Assembly: GCA_026225945.1 (NCBI GenBank)
Contig: JAMJFZ010000289.1
Span: 1,604,001 to 1,668,000, forward strand
Reading direction: 5' to 3'
Source: Cricetomys ansorgei
Taxonomy: Eukaryota; Chordata; Mammalia; Rodentia; Nesomyidae
Length of the DNA: 64,000 nucleotides
Shown here: positions 34,690-47,039 of the stretch, one piece after another
How positions within the stretch are numbered: position 1 is the first letter of the stretch
Layout: each line of letters begins with the position of its first letter
Program-made: the position numbers and the translations under genes
The notes under the pieces: model-generated
Database searches by the model: none
What the model saw: the letters and a program-made list of their open reading frames with translations, nothing else
Told to the model about the DNA's origin: nothing

Positions 34690-34835
34690 TGGGCAGTGGT
34701 GGCGCACGCCTTTAATCCCAGTGCTTGGGAGGCAGAGGCAGACAGATCTCTTTAAGGCCAGACTGGTCTACAGAGTGATTTCCAGGACCTAGCTAGAGTT
34801 ACAACAGAGAAACCCTGTCTCGTAACAACCAAAAA

Positions 34836-34878
<43 letters not shown>

Positions 34879-34882
34879 ATAG
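34690..34882 (+). mobile_element. B1 SINE with long (AAAT)n tail
   Basis: A well-kept B1: 'gggcagtggtggcgcacgcc', 'tttaatcccagtgcttggga', 'ggcagaggcagacagatctc' and 'gagaaaccctgtctcgtaac', then an (AAAT)n tail at about 34,832-34,880. An imperfect target duplication (aaaatccacctgta to the left, aaaatcacctcta to the right) flanks it, showing insertion into the ancient L1. Confidence 0.95.
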
Positions 34883-35456
34883 GGAAAAAAGAGAAGAAAA
34901 TCACCTCTAATTTTTTAACTGCTCTTCGTGTTGTCTTTTTCCCCTTTCATCCAGTTTTTGAGTGTGTTTAATATCTGCAAATCTGTGTTCATCGCAGTTT
35001 TCCTTCTGCTTTCGATTTCATCCCATGTGGTTTATAAGATATTTTGCATAATTGCCTGATAATTCCCAATGAGACTTCATTTGTGGCTCAGGTACCCAAG
35101 AAAACACCCTGAGTCCTGTATCACAAGAATGTGTGTGCTGCCTTTACTAGTTGGGCCATTCTGAATGTCCAGGAGAGCTTATGATGTTGCCTGAGTTCTC
35201 TATACTTCTATCTTGTTCTGTTCAGTATTGAGAGTAGAGTTTGCAGCTTCCAGCTCTTACGGTGGAACGGATTCTTTCTTCAGTTCCTCGGTTTAGTTTT
35301 GATTAAATATTAATTTTTTTAAAAACTTCCACACTTGTCTATATTGCGTGGTGATCATGCTTCTTTTCCACCCCCATCTCGTGTTGCCTTGGTTTGTGAC
35401 TAGGTGTAAACGTGTTAATAATGACATCTTTTTTGTTGTATTGTAATTTTAATTTA

Positions 35457-35478
35457 AAAAGTATTTATTTATTCATTT

Positions 35479-35511
<33 letters not shown>

Positions 35512-35695
35512 TATGTTTGCACACATGTGTGCTGATGCCTACAGTGTCAGAACAGTCAGGAGAGGGCATCAGAGCTCTGGAGGTACAGGCAGCCGTGGAG
35601 CTGCTCAATGTGGGTGTTTGGAGCTGTCCTTGTGTCCTCTGGAAGAGCGGCAGGTGCTGCTACCTACATTTCTCTGGGCCCTGAAGTGAATTTAA
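35457..35695 (-). mobile_element. B3-type SINE with (GT)n, antisense
   Basis: An A/T-rich tail region (tatttatttattcattta) and a GT tract of about 14 units (35,481-35,509) are followed by 'gcacacatgtgtgctgatgc', 'ggagagggcatcagagctct' and 'gtcctctggaagagcggcag'. This is the reverse-complement order of a B3/B2 SINE. Inserted in the ancient L1. Confidence 0.7.
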
Positions 35696-35697
35696 AA

Positions 35698-35875
35698 AAT
35701 CATTGGTGCGTGTGCTTTGTGAGTGAGAGCATATGCATGTGGAGGTCGGAGGACGGCTTTGTTGAGTTGGATCACCCCTTCTACCTTTATAGGGGAATCC
35801 AGGACTAAATTGAAGTTGTCGAGCTTGTATGGAAAGCTCTTGAGATGCTGGGCAGTCCTGATGTCCCCAAACTCT
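35698..35875 (-). mobile_element. RSINE1/B4-type SINE, antisense
   Basis: The blocks 'atatgcatgtggaggtcgga', 'ggacggctttgttgagttgg', 'atcaccccttctacctttat', 'agggg' and 'tcgagcttgtatggaaagct' match the antisense order of RSINE1. It lies immediately next to the B3, so either a tandem insertion or one younger SINE landing in the tail of the other. Confidence 0.75.
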
Positions 35876-36604
35876 TATGAATAAATACATAATGTTCTGC
35901 TATGGGTTTTATGCATGTCTTGGGTTTAACAGTCCTCATTTTTGTCTGATAAGATCATAGCCTCAATACCTGTGCTATGGTGATTATTAATTCCATAGAA
36001 CATAGTCTTCCATTCTGGGCTTTTATTTTCAGTATTCCTCTGAATCTAAAGTATCCGGTAGGGTGTAGTTGATTCAGACGCTCATCTATTCTGTAGTGTA
36101 CTGATCGTAGAGTTTAACATACTTACAGTTGTAGCAATTTCTGGTGGAGATGAACTATCATTTCCCACATGTCTGTGTGGTCTCATCCTTATTCCTGAAT
36201 TCTCTCTTTTATTTAATTGAGTTCCTGATTGTAGCAAACATTTTACATTTACCTCTCATTTCTGTTTGCATATATTTTACACACATTCTCTTTGTGGCTG
36301 CTGTGGGGATGGTAGCTAATATTGTGAAGCTGAAAACACTTTAACTGAAATTTGTACCAACCTGAGATCAGCTTGCGAGAGTCACGATTCCTTAACAGCA
36401 CGTGTACCAGTTGCATATGTTGCAATTTTTTTTCACATAATGTCTTCTACAAATAATTTCTTTAAATGTCTTAGTCTCTTAAATTCCATAGGAAAAAATC
36501 CTGTGGAAGTTCAAATAAGTGCTACTTATAAATTTTAAAATCATTAATGTCTTGAGTCAGTAATAAATGAAAACGGATTAGCTCTTAGAACTACGTACGT
36601 ACTT

Positions 36605-36832
36605 ATTGACCTCTTTACAAACTTATGTGTACGCGTGCTTTACCTGAATGTATATCTGTGCCCCGTGTGTGCACCTGGTGCCTGCAGAGGCTGGATCCTA
36701 GAAGAAAGCCTTGCATCCCCTAGAACTGGAGCTATAGATGGTTGTGAGCTATCATCTGTGTGTTAGGCATTGGATCCAGGTCTCCTGGAAGAGTAGCCAG
36801 TGCTCTTTACTGCTGACCCATATGTTCAGCCT
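36605..36832 (-). mobile_element. B2/B3-type SINE, antisense
   Basis: Antisense SINE order: 'gcctgcagaggctggatcct', 'gatggttgtgagctatcatc', 'ggcattggatccaggtctcc' and 'gagtagccagtgctctttac' ending in 'ctgacccat'. Inserted near the 5' side of the ancient L1. Confidence 0.75.
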
Positions 36833-37760
36833 TCCTGTTTTTGAGCTCTTTCTGCTTCTTAAGCTCCGAGGTTTTCTGTCTACTGTCTCTTGAGCATTCC
36901 ATCTGGGATAATGGCAATACATACCAACGAGGTTTGTCTATGAAGGAGTGTTTTAATTTCTTATATACACTTGAGGGACAGTTTTGCTTAATATAAGGTT
37001 TATGGTTGGCAGTTTCATTTTTTTTAATTTTAAAACTTTGACTCTTTCAGCCTCTGATCTCTGACCACCAAATCATTTGATTAGAAATCTGTTGGTATTC
37101 TTATAGAGGGTTCCTTGTGTCCAGCTGGCTGCCCTTCTCCTGTTTCCGATAAGATTCTCTGTCTTTTAGTAGATTAGCTATAATGTGTCTTCAGTACCTT
37201 GTAGCTTCTTGAGCTTCAAAATTGTCATATTCTATCTTTCGTTAGTGTGGAACAGTCTTAGCCATGATTTCCTCAAACACTCTGCACCCTTTTCCTTTCT
37301 TTCTAGAGCTGTCTCAAGCACATATTGGGTCATTTGTCAGCATCTCCTAAATTCCTTAAACTCTATTCATTTTTTAAAAAATCTGTTTTATATTTCTTAA
37401 AAGAACATTTTTTTTAATGGTCCCAATCTTTCTCCTCACTGCTTAAACCTGCCTACGAATCCTTCTTGCGCATTTTCCAACTTAGTTACTGTATTTTTCA
37501 GCTCAGTAACATTTGACTTCTTTTTACGTTTCCTCCTCATTATGTCTCCATCTTGTGAATACGTGAGCTTGTTCCACTGGGCCACGCTTGACTGTTTGTG
37601 TGCTTGGGACTTTTTGTTACAAATAGGATAGTGACATCTGCAATTAAGAATTATGTCATATTCAGCTTTTTTTTTTTTTTCTGAGCAAATGTAACTCAGA
37701 ATTGCAAACCATTCTCTTCCTTGACTTTTGACATTCTATTTTCATTTAGTTATGCTCATT

Positions 37761-39656
37761 TTTTTTTCTCATGATTAGCTTCACTAGTGAACACATGTCA
37801 ATAAATTTCCGTTTCTGTGAAGTCCACGATATGAAGGAAGAAAATTCAGCTTTACCCCCATTAAGAACCGGGAGATTTGTAGCAGAATCTTAGAGTTGCT
37901 GGGACACGGAGGCAACATACTGTTGTTCAGATTCTGTTATCTACCTCTGTTGTTCCTACTTACTTTCTCAGAAAAAAATTTTTTTTTCTTTTTCTGGACT
38001 CCATTTATGTCATGAAATTTTATGGGAATTGCTATTGGAAGTTGTAATGCCATGATACATAGGCGTTGAGAATAGTTGAGAATATTGGGAACAGTTTGGG
38101 ACCACCAAGTTCTAATTCCTTAGATTCAACTTTTCTATATATAGTACTGGTAAGAAATCCAGGGGTTAATAGGAGATCAAGAAGGACTGAGTCTTTCAAA
38201 TGAATGGTTTTCTGCCCATTTTTCTTGCACCATCATATACAAGGTTGTCTGGTGATTTAGTAGATTTGCTGAATTCCATAATGATGAAAGAATTTACCCA
38301 TGCCTTGGTTCTGGCTGCAATAAAAAGAGGTGCCCACGGGCTTCTCATGGAAATAATTTTTTGTTAGCTATAGATAACACTATTAATTAGGCAGAAAGGA
38401 AAATCCTCCCCCAATCCCCAAATGATTTTCAGAATTACTTGTGTGTAAGCCCTATGTCTGCTGGAAACAATGGAGCTTTATGAATGGTGAGCTCAGGTTG
38501 CCTCTTCGGGGATATTGTGCTCTGGTGCCCGAGCTGATGGGGAAGCTGACAGGTTCACAGTTCCCGGCAGTGCCCTTCCTCCCGAAGGCCTGAAAGTTGT
38601 TAACAATGGGAAGTTGTTTTTAGGGTGACTAATGCTGTCTATGAATAAACTAGATCCCCAAGTATTTGTCTGGAGGGATGCAGATTTTAACACAAACCTT
38701 TCGTAGAAGAACTTTTTGGAAGCCTACAGGGAAGTCCAGTTGGACCTTATGAAATATCTTGGCTCCTTTCTATTTGCTGTGATTTTTCTAGAGATTTCTG
38801 GGGCCTCCTGTCATGGGTTTAATCCTTCAATCACTTGGTCACCTTGACATGTCATTTACTTTGCAAACTCAAGTCATACCTCATCGGTTGCCACTCTTTG
38901 TACCTCTATGTACAAAATCACAAGTAACTGTCCTGAGCAGATCTCACCAGGAAAGGACCATTTGAACCCTGTCTGCTGCCGGGCACTCTTCCGCCTTTGT
39001 CACGCTGAGGTTCCTTAGCTTCAGCTTTCCAGGAAGATGAGACTGAAAGACTAGAAGCATTTGTGAAGCACCCTGGAAATTAACTATGAAGAAACGTGGC
39101 TTCACTCCCCCTCCCCCCCTTTTTGCATAACTGGAAATACCTTGTTAGCTATGAAAAAGGAGGGAAAAGAGGCAGCCTAGGCTTCAACCTTTGTTGTTAT
39201 TTGAGTGGGGAGGGAAGTGGGGAGATTGACTGCCCTACCGGTTTAGCAGAGAAACTAGAAGTCTGTCCATCACCTGAGGGGTCCTTTCTTGTCTTGGCTT
39301 GTTTTGGAGCTGGTACAAGGGCTGAGAGTCTTAACCTCGTTTAATTTATGTAGCTTCAGAAAGAAAAGTTGTCAGGGCCCACTTGATGAGGAAAGAGGAA
39401 GAACAGCAAATGAGACTGGGGACATGTCTGAACCTCCTCCTGCCGCACACTGTCACCCTGCTCATCAGGTAAGGAGAAAAACAGATTAAAGCGAGGCCTT
39501 TGTTTCCAAATTCCAGGCTTGCAAAGGATGTATTATGATACTCCTTTCAAAATATGGTTACATCTTGAAAGCATTTTTGTTAGGGAGGCATAGTATCTTT
39601 AACAATGAAGCAAGGAAGAAAGCTTGGTTCTTTACAGTAGACGCTTAAAATACCTT

Positions 39657-39693
<37 letters not shown>

Positions 39694-40950
39694 TTTTACA
39701 TTAGCATTCAGAAATTCTTGGCAGGAACAATAGGCATGGTTCAAAGTTCACCTCATAATCATAAGCAGACTTCTTCGTCCCTTTTGGGTTTATTTTTTTT
39801 TTTTTTTGCTGTGTTTGGAGGGGGTTGAGGGTGGAAAGGGGGGGGTTTACATTTAAACATCGTTCCCCAAGGATGAGGCCTAATTTTATAATAGGATAGT
39901 TTTATTCAGAGTTAACTACTTTGGTTTGGGCTCCGAATGATAATGGTAGAAAATATAGAGTAACGTTTTAAAAGCTCAGACTGCAAGGCACAGCGCAGCT
40001 TAGTAAAAGCATATGTTTCTGGTGGGACCTCGCAGCCGCCCTCCTGTGAGCTCTTGCCAAATCACGCTAGTTTCTGAAGCTCCCCTTTACATTCCCCCCG
40101 CGAGGCTCAGGAAGACAGGCTCTAGGTTTCTGCTGTGCAGTACAGAAGGAGGTCCTTAGAAAGCATCCCCCCACCCAAGAACCAAGTTCTTCTTGTCTAC
40201 ATGAAAATTCAAATTAGGGCCAGTGTTCAGTCACAGAGTTCAGGACTCCACGCCACTGACAAGAGCAGAAAAGAACATCTGCTCCTGGCACAGCCCTGGG
40301 TGGTGACAGCGTGGCAGAGTCGCTCACGAGGGCACACAGAGCTGCCAACACAGGCCGCGAGGAGTTAGGCTTTGCAGGGCCTGAAACGCCATGTGATCAA
40401 GCCCCAGTCTCACAGGAAGACTTTGTTAAAAACACCCTTCCTGTGTCTCAATTTTCTCTAAAAGACTGAAAATACAGAGTAACTGTTTCAGTGCTTAATA
40501 AAACCCGGAGCCAGGAAGACACCCTGAACCCAAGTGTCACCAATTTGTGTGTCTCTGTGGTCCCTGAGGAAAACAGTTTCTGCGAGCCTTCCATTGTATC
40601 TAGTGAGCATTTTGTTTTGTTGTTGTTGTTGTTTTGTTTTTCTGTTTTTGTTTGTTTTATTTTGTTTTTTTTTCTTTTCAGGTTCTATTGAATCAGTGTT
40701 TATGATTTTGATAGTTCTCTCTTGGTGCCTCTGAATTCTTTACAGCTTAATTATCATATCTGTCAGTACAACGAATAAATGATTATTCCACCCCACACAG
40801 GCCTTTGATACTGTTTACCCATCCACACTGAAAAGCAGACCATACTGACTAGACTTGCATTACGCTTAGAACTATTATGACTTAGAGATCTTTTTGAGCC
40901 ATTTTTCTGAGATGCAGCTCTCAGGGGAACAGAGAAGAGACCGTGGTCCA
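37761..40950. other. Unique DNA with simple-sequence patches
   Basis: Notable patches: T runs at about 37,748-37,758, 37,978-37,989 and 39,790-39,806, a G-rich stretch near 39,810-39,846, the (TA)n at 39,659, and a (GTTGTT/TTTG)-rich tract at 40,612-40,680 that may be an antisense SINE tail without a body. No gene recognised. Confidence 0.5.
39659..39692. repeat. (TA)n microsatellite
   Basis: About sixteen uninterrupted TA units. Confidence 0.95.
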
Positions 40951-41134
40951 TGCTCCATAGCTGTGGGTACACACACTTACCCTGTACCCATATGCCGTGG
41001 CTGCACACACACAAACCACACACACACTTTGTCTACACTCTGTGGCTGTATGCACACTTCCTCTCTCTACCCTCCAGGGCTGTGCACACACACACTGTGT
41101 CCACACTCTGTGGCCGAGTTCACACTTTTACTCC
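40951..41134. repeat. Degenerate minisatellite, unit about 34 bases
   Basis: Five imperfect units start at about 40,951, 40,991, 41,039, 41,073 and 41,107. Each has a tctgtggctg-like head, a cacacac centre and a tctacacc-like end. Units 3 and 4 are both 34 bases; unit 2 is expanded by extra CA repeats. The Cys- and His-rich open frames on both strands here come from the tandem structure. Confidence 0.65.
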
Positions 41135-41589
41135 AGTGTTGTTGCTCAATCTCTGTAGGGTTTGGCTAGGCAAATATCTGCCTCTGAGAAGAATGCAATC
41201 ACAGTGTGGCATTTCACCCAGAGAAGAGGATTTGTGTAAGGCAATAGAATCCACCTTATGACGCAAAGTATGGCTGACTTAACTATCATCCTACATAAGC
41301 ACAGGGGTTTTAATTCTGTGTGATCCTGATATTTAGTTCTAATTTTTGACACCACACCTGCCTTTTTCATTATCACCATGAACTAGTTTGTTAATTTATT
41401 TATAACTATACATGACAGGATGGTGATTTTTTCCCCCTTCATCCACATCTCTCTTGTTCATTTGAGATCTATTGATAATCTAACTGTCTTACCTTGTTTA
41501 TCTTTCTGCTTATGTCAACTGATTTCTCATATTTTATTTAAATTTCATGTAAAATCTAAACAGTTTTTTTGGACAAGTAGTTTAACTCT
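41135..41589. other. Unique-looking DNA
   Basis: Nothing recognised except AT-rich patches, possibly L1-derived around 41,385-41,530, but with no diagnostic block. Confidence 0.45.
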
Positions 41590-41760
41590 GTGCTCATGAG
41601 CACAAGTGACCGAGGAGCACACTGGAGATCTGTAGCTTGTGGTAATTTGCTTAGCTTTTCTGCTTCTGCTTCTTCATTTATACAACTGGGATGGAATCAT
41701 CCCTAAAACTAAGGCTTGTTAGAGGATCCAGGGAGTCACATGCACCTGGGTAGAGAAGGT
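41590..41760 (+). mobile_element. MIR SINE, decayed
   Basis: Blocks 'agcttgtggtaatttgctta', 'cttttctgcttctgcttctt' and 'catttatacaactgggatgg' followed by an aatcatccctaaaac segment follow the 3' half of MIR (the cagtttcctcatctgtaaaatggg region). Weak but in order. Confidence 0.45.
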
Positions 41761-42599
41761 CATTCTGACAGCAGCTAATGCTTCTCAGTTGCACACTGGG
41801 CTTCTCTTTTGTAGCTGCATTGCCTGCAGCTCTGTGTCTCTCTTAGCCAAGTGCTCTGTGCTCCGCCTTCCGGTTCACATCACCCGATACCTTGTCCTCT
41901 GGTATGGAAAGAAAAGGTGACAGGTTCTTGTTCCTTTGGTTGACGAGAGTCCATATTTGTTTCAAAGTCAAATTCGTCCTTCAAGAGAAAACATGCTAAA
42001 GTTATCTTTCTCGCTGTGGATGACAAATTCTAGTTATTGGAGCCTTGGCCCACTCCACGGAGGCACACTTAAAATAAGCTATATGTATGGGAACATTTTT
42101 TTTTCAAATATTGAATTTCCTGAACTGCCTTTGCCATTGTGATACAGAGATATGATGTCTGCATCATTTTCAGAGGAACTATGAGGAGAACATTCTAGCA
42201 TTTAAGTTGTAAAAGAAAAAAAAAACCCTGAAAAATCCCAGGCCGGGGAGCACCACTTGCAAAGCCCTGTGTACTCCACGGTGCCTCTTAGGAAGAGTGT
42301 ACACTGTGGGAAGCAGTTGTACTTAGCTTGCAACTGGAGTGAAAGTTGCTAATAACTAGAGGCGTACAGCATACCACAGTTGCTGAAAAGACACCTAGTC
42401 ATCTCGGCTCTGGCCATGTGTGTATAACTTGCTGAGATGCAACAGAAGATCAATAGGTTCATCAAAGGGGATAAAAGAAAAACACAGATTCATCTTCTTT
42501 ACAAGGCAACATTTGATTTTTTTTTCTGGTGTTTTGTCTTTTCAGTTACTTAGAAATTCCTCTTCCTCTGTTGTATTCCAAAATTGAGATGAAATGCTA
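41761..42599. other. Unique-looking DNA
   Basis: No element or gene recognised. An A run lies at about 42,215-42,225. Confidence 0.5.
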
Positions 42600-42740
42600 G
42601 AGGCTAAGAGAGCAGGGTCTGCAGTCAGAATGCCTGGGCACGGATCCTGGCGCTTCTCTTGGTCCACACTGGGTGTTTGCACAGGTTCCTACCTTCTTTG
42701 GTCTTTAGATTTCTCACCTGGGTCAATACTCATAACCACT
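42600..42740 (+). mobile_element. MIR SINE
   Basis: The head 'agagagcagggtctgcagtc' and 'agaatgcctgggcacggatc' match the MIR 5' region closely. The 3' half is represented by 'tttagatttctcacctggg'. Confidence 0.6.
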
Positions 42741-45184
42741 GGGTAATGGCAAGATGTTTAACTGCAACTGTATGCAGTTGTGCTTCTACCATAACTATCA
42801 AGGAAGTTATAGTTATTATTGAGCATGAACAACATTGGCCATCATCTCTAACGCTTAGTCATTCTTTAGTCTTGAATCTAGTGGCTAGCGACATGTATTC
42901 CTTCAACAATGTATGGTACTGAACACTTAACTGTGCCCGTCCTCCCAAAGATTCTGACTTCTTACCTTTGTTTATTCTGTTACCAGATGTCTTCATATAA
43001 ATAGAATTCTGATCTCTTCAGCTGTTGATAAGTTTTGCTTTAAAATATGCAGAAGCTCCTTGGTGTCTTCAGGAGTTCGTTCTATGAACATCCTATGGAT
43101 ACCAACTGTGAAGTCTCTTATATAGATTGGAGTCGTAGTCACAGAACCCCATCACATCCTCTCCTTATGCTTAACATTCTGTCTAGATTATTTTAATGCT
43201 CCCTACCATGTCAGTGCTGTCGTGTTATTGTTACGCTGTACTGCAACAGGACAAAATCCACGTATGTTCAATATGAATGGGACTTTTCTTACATATTTTG
43301 ACACAATCCGGTCTGTAGATGTAGAAACAGCAGGTGTGGAGGACTGATGCCCTTTTTAAACCTCTCTCTGTTTTGAGACACCTTCAAAGACCTGTGAATT
43401 CTTATGTGTGCTGAGTCTCAAGTGAAGTCCCACTGTGGAATCAGGTGACATCCGGCTACCCAACACGCAGAGCTAAGATTCTTAAGAGGAAGGGTCAGTT
43501 TGGCATGACCATAGTTCAACTATAGAACTTGGCTCTTAAGAAGGCAGACATTCACTTGTTATCCAAACTTGGATGACAGGGTGAAATGCTCACTGTTCAA
43601 AATTATGTTGCAACCGCAGGCATGTACTGCAAGCATTGTGGGTAACACTGGGTAAATGGTCACCCTCTGAGTTTTTATTTCTGGTATTTAAAAAGTTTTT
43701 TTTTTTAAGCTCGTAAATGCTGAGTCATCCCCTCCAACCCCATTTTCTTGTATTTTGAATGTAATAAATCACCCTCAGTCTAGCACCAAAATCATTTTAG
43801 GATACTTATAATTTTGTGGGTGGTTCAAGGACAGCACAGTTGTCACTAAACTCAACCCCGTGGTTCCTGGGTCTTGGCTGGAGGTGGTGGAATGACTGTC
43901 CTGGGCCTTGATCCTGGTGGTCAGCTCGGTCCATCAGTTATTCACCAAGTGACGTTTGCTTTGGTCAGAATGGCGCATCTCTAATTGTCAACACAGGAAG
44001 AAAACAGTAAAGAAAATGAGGCCCGTGAAGGGCTGCTTGCGAAAGGAACTTCGGGCCTTCCACACACAAGAGAAACAGCTCGCTCTAAATCATCTAAGAG
44101 CACAGCATATGCCAGCTAGGGTGCTGAAGCAGACTCAGCCTTGACTAACACAATGGTAAATCACACCTTAGAAATAAACTGGCTTTTATCCTTCCTGCCT
44201 TTTGAGGGTTCATAAGAAAGGGAAACATCTTGTGTGCTACTAATCTATCCACAGTGTAAATATTCCCAGTGATAACCGCTCCCCTTAGCAGAGAGCAAAC
44301 TCAAGTCCAGAGACCTCATTGCTCAGTGCTATTTCACTTTTGGTCTCATTATAGTATTTTACTTTTATTACTTTCAGATTCTGAGGAGTCTTGTGTTTCT
44401 GTGATATTAATCTTTCAAAGTATATTATGATGTATTATTGTATATGTATAATATATATCCCTGTCTATATGTGTGTGTGTGTGCGTGTGTATATAGGCTG
44501 GTACACATATATGTGTATATTATACATGTATTTATATGCAAATATACATGCAAATGTATAAGTGACATTTTTGTAATAGTAGAATGAGTCCACTAAAATC
44601 TACTGAAGTCTTAAAGTTTTGTGTCATGATTTGATGGGAACCATAGGCAGAGAGACTCAGAAAAAGCTGGGTTCGAGCTGTTGGGTGTCTGTACAGAGAG
44701 TCACAGCATCTGAGAACAAAGACAGCCACTGCCAAGAGGATGTCCACACAGGCAAGCATGGAAGCTGGAGCATGTGGGATTGTCATGGAGCGGACCGTGC
44801 TTCCCTACCCTCCTGGACCACTGAGGTCAAAGCTGAGGTGGAAGAGCAGATGATCCAGATCTGCCCTCTCCCTCATGAAGAACTGCCATCCACTAATCTA
44901 GGCTCCAGGAGGCAAATCAGTGCCTTTCAATGGTATAGGAAAAGCCGTTTTATGTTGGCTCATAGCTAATAGCTGGAAATGGAAAATTACAGCTTTAGGA
45001 ACTGAAAATGCCTGAGACAGTTTGAAATCTGCCCAAGTCGTGATGTAGTTATCTGTCCAAGGCTCAGGGAAATTTGACACAGCACAAGGGGGAGTGATTT
45101 AAAAAAAATAAAACTACCTCTTATTTCTAACCTATCATGCTGAGACAATTCCACAAACCACTCAGCTACCAACTAACAAACAAA

Positions 45185-45232
<48 letters not shown>

Positions 45233-45918
45233 TGGTAAAAAGTGTAGGTCAATAAAAGCAAACATTAAAACACCAAGCCAGCAACGAAGCGTGCCAAAAA
45301 TTTACACGATGGCATAAAGATAATTAAAATGTGGAAAATACCTAAACTGCCAATAATGACAGAATTCCCAGCACAACGCCCACAACGAGTTCCAATGGAG
45401 TTATTTTCCTTGATTAAAGCAGTGCAGGTTCTAGAGAAAGCTATGAAGTCTCCTGACTGGGAGGCAAAGAAAGGGCTAGCGTTGCAATCTGGATCACTGG
45501 AGAGCTGGGTTTGTAGTGAGCTTCAGTTGTCTCTGGAAGCTGAGGCTCTGGATCACAAAGAATTGGGGTATAGCAGGGACACCACCGCAACACTGAGCAG
45601 GAAGGTGGACTCCCCCCGAAATACCTTTAGCATGAAACATTGCATGGCCTTGTCCCCGACTCTTGTCTCTTCAGAATGTGTTTTTCTTTGTCCTCTTTCC
45701 CCTCTGTTGCCTCTCACCTCGAAAAAGTTCTGCTTAATTTTAACACTCCAGGGGTGTAGTTGGCTTCTGCTAAGGAAAGGCCTCTCCCGCTAAACAGGAA
45801 TAAAAGTCTCTAACGACAATAATAATTTTCTACAGGCTGCTTGTGGAGTTAAAAACGATGAGTATTTGCAATAAGGATTTAAAAAGAGAAGCCCTTTACT
45901 TTTAAATAAGTTCTGTTG
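42741..45918. other. Unique DNA with TA/TG patches
   Basis: A TA/TG-rich tract at about 44,430-44,560 alternates tatata and tgtgtg. The (AC)n at 45,186 is listed separately. The 154-codon frame at 45,329-45,793 and the 116-codon frame at 44,619-44,969 have no recognised domain and are not called as genes. Confidence 0.5.
45186..45228. repeat. (AC)n microsatellite
   Basis: About twenty uninterrupted AC units ending in a short tata. Confidence 0.95.
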
Positions 45919-46065
45919 TAGGCCTGGTAGCTCAGGCCTTCATCCTAGCACTAGAGAAGCAGAAGCAGCGTAGACCTCTGAATTTAAGACCATCATGGTC
46001 TATGTGGAGAGTTTCAGGTCAGCTGGGGCTATAGAGTGAGACCTTATCTCACAAACAAAATAAAA
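45919..46065 (+). mobile_element. B1 SINE, diverged
   Basis: B1 order with many changes: 'aggcctggtagctcaggcct', 'tcatcctagcactagagaag', 'gaatttaagaccatcatggt', 'ggggctatagagtgagacct' and a short acaaacaaaataaaa tail. Confidence 0.75.
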
Positions 46066-47000
46066 GGGATATGGCTTGCATGTACATGTGCACTGTGAAA
46101 TTCCTGGTCTGGAAAAAAAAAGTTGTGCATTAGGGGAAAAATTCTTTTTTTTTTTAAAGACAGATATAGCTTCACAACTCATCTTCACTGAATACTAGGA
46201 ATCTGACATGGTCGCAAGTTATGTAAACTCTCTGAGCTTTAACCTTGCCCCGTGCTCCCGATGGGCATGGGATTCTTTGTCCTCGGTTGTGAAACTGTTA
46301 CAGAAAGCACGTATAAAGGCACACAGCCCAGTGCTGATGCCTGCTTCATGTTCAGGAACATGGGCGACCGTTCATGTCCTTCCTACCCTGATGAAATCTG
46401 TGACGGTGGGAAGTTATATGTATGTATTTTTACATGTTACACATACACGATTACATACATATATGCATATATATATATTTACAATATATGTATACATATA
46501 TGTATTGCCACATGTAAATAATCAGATAATGTAAAGTCAAAATACTGGAAATAATAAGAAAACAATCTTCCAAAATTCCTATCAAATTTAGAAATAAAAG
46601 CCTTAGCTCTGGGAATTCAGAAATGAATCCAAACAATCAAAAACATAAGGGGAACACAATACACAAGCAGGGTTTCTTGGCAGACTTGTCCGAGTCTCTC
46701 CTCCAAGAAGAATCCCTATTAAAACTGTGTTCCCTTTAAGAGTGTGCAAGCGTCTTAGTAACTGCAGAGGTCTGCCCCTCTCTGCACTGCTGTCAAGGGT
46801 CCCGGTCTTTTCCCTTTTCAAGTCTATCCTACAAATCTCCCCTTTTTCTTCCTCTTACTTCCTCCCCAAATCCTCAGTGACAGGGACAGCTGCGGCTCCT
46901 TCCTCCCACTCTACATTCAGTGTGGAGGGCTGTTGCCATTGGAGACCTCCCCAGCTCCCACAAGCTCGCTCTGTCCAAGAACTTAGGTGGTGGACTTAAA
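46066..47000. other. Unique DNA with a TA/CATA-rich patch
   Basis: Positions 46,440-46,510 are an imperfect tatata and catata tract. The remainder shows no recognised element. Confidence 0.5.
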
Positions 47001-47039
47001 GTAGCAGAAAACAGTCAATAATTAGGAAAACAGATTTTT

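Larger units (their letters stand above)
32920..37760 (-). mobile_element. Ancient LINE-1 (L1M-type), antisense, ORF1 to ORF2, invaded by five SINEs
   Basis: Read left to right, this is the reverse complement of a mammal-wide L1 from the ORF2 C-terminal region back toward ORF1. Recognised blocks include 'tttgatttgcatttccctag' (32,940), 'gattattgtagctttgtagt' (33,980), 'tgtctagtactgaattagat' (34,540), 'ttcatcccatgtggtttata' (35,020), 'aagaatgtgtgtgctgcc' (35,130), 'tttttgtctgataagatcat' (35,940) and 'ttagctataatgtgtcttca' (37,175). A block matching 'gatttcctcaaacactctgc' (37,265) lies in the ORF1-side region. All frames are broken. The true span may be somewhat longer on either side. It predates the muroid SINEs inserted in it. 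Confidence 0.75.

Noticed and set aside
40612..40680. (GTTGTT/TTTG)-rich tract as an antisense SINE tail
   Set aside because: No SINE body follows on the right, so it is left as low-complexity sequence.
45329..45793. Plus-strand open frame of 154 codons
   Set aside because: Low-information translation without a recognised family. No promoter, splice or retrocopy evidence.
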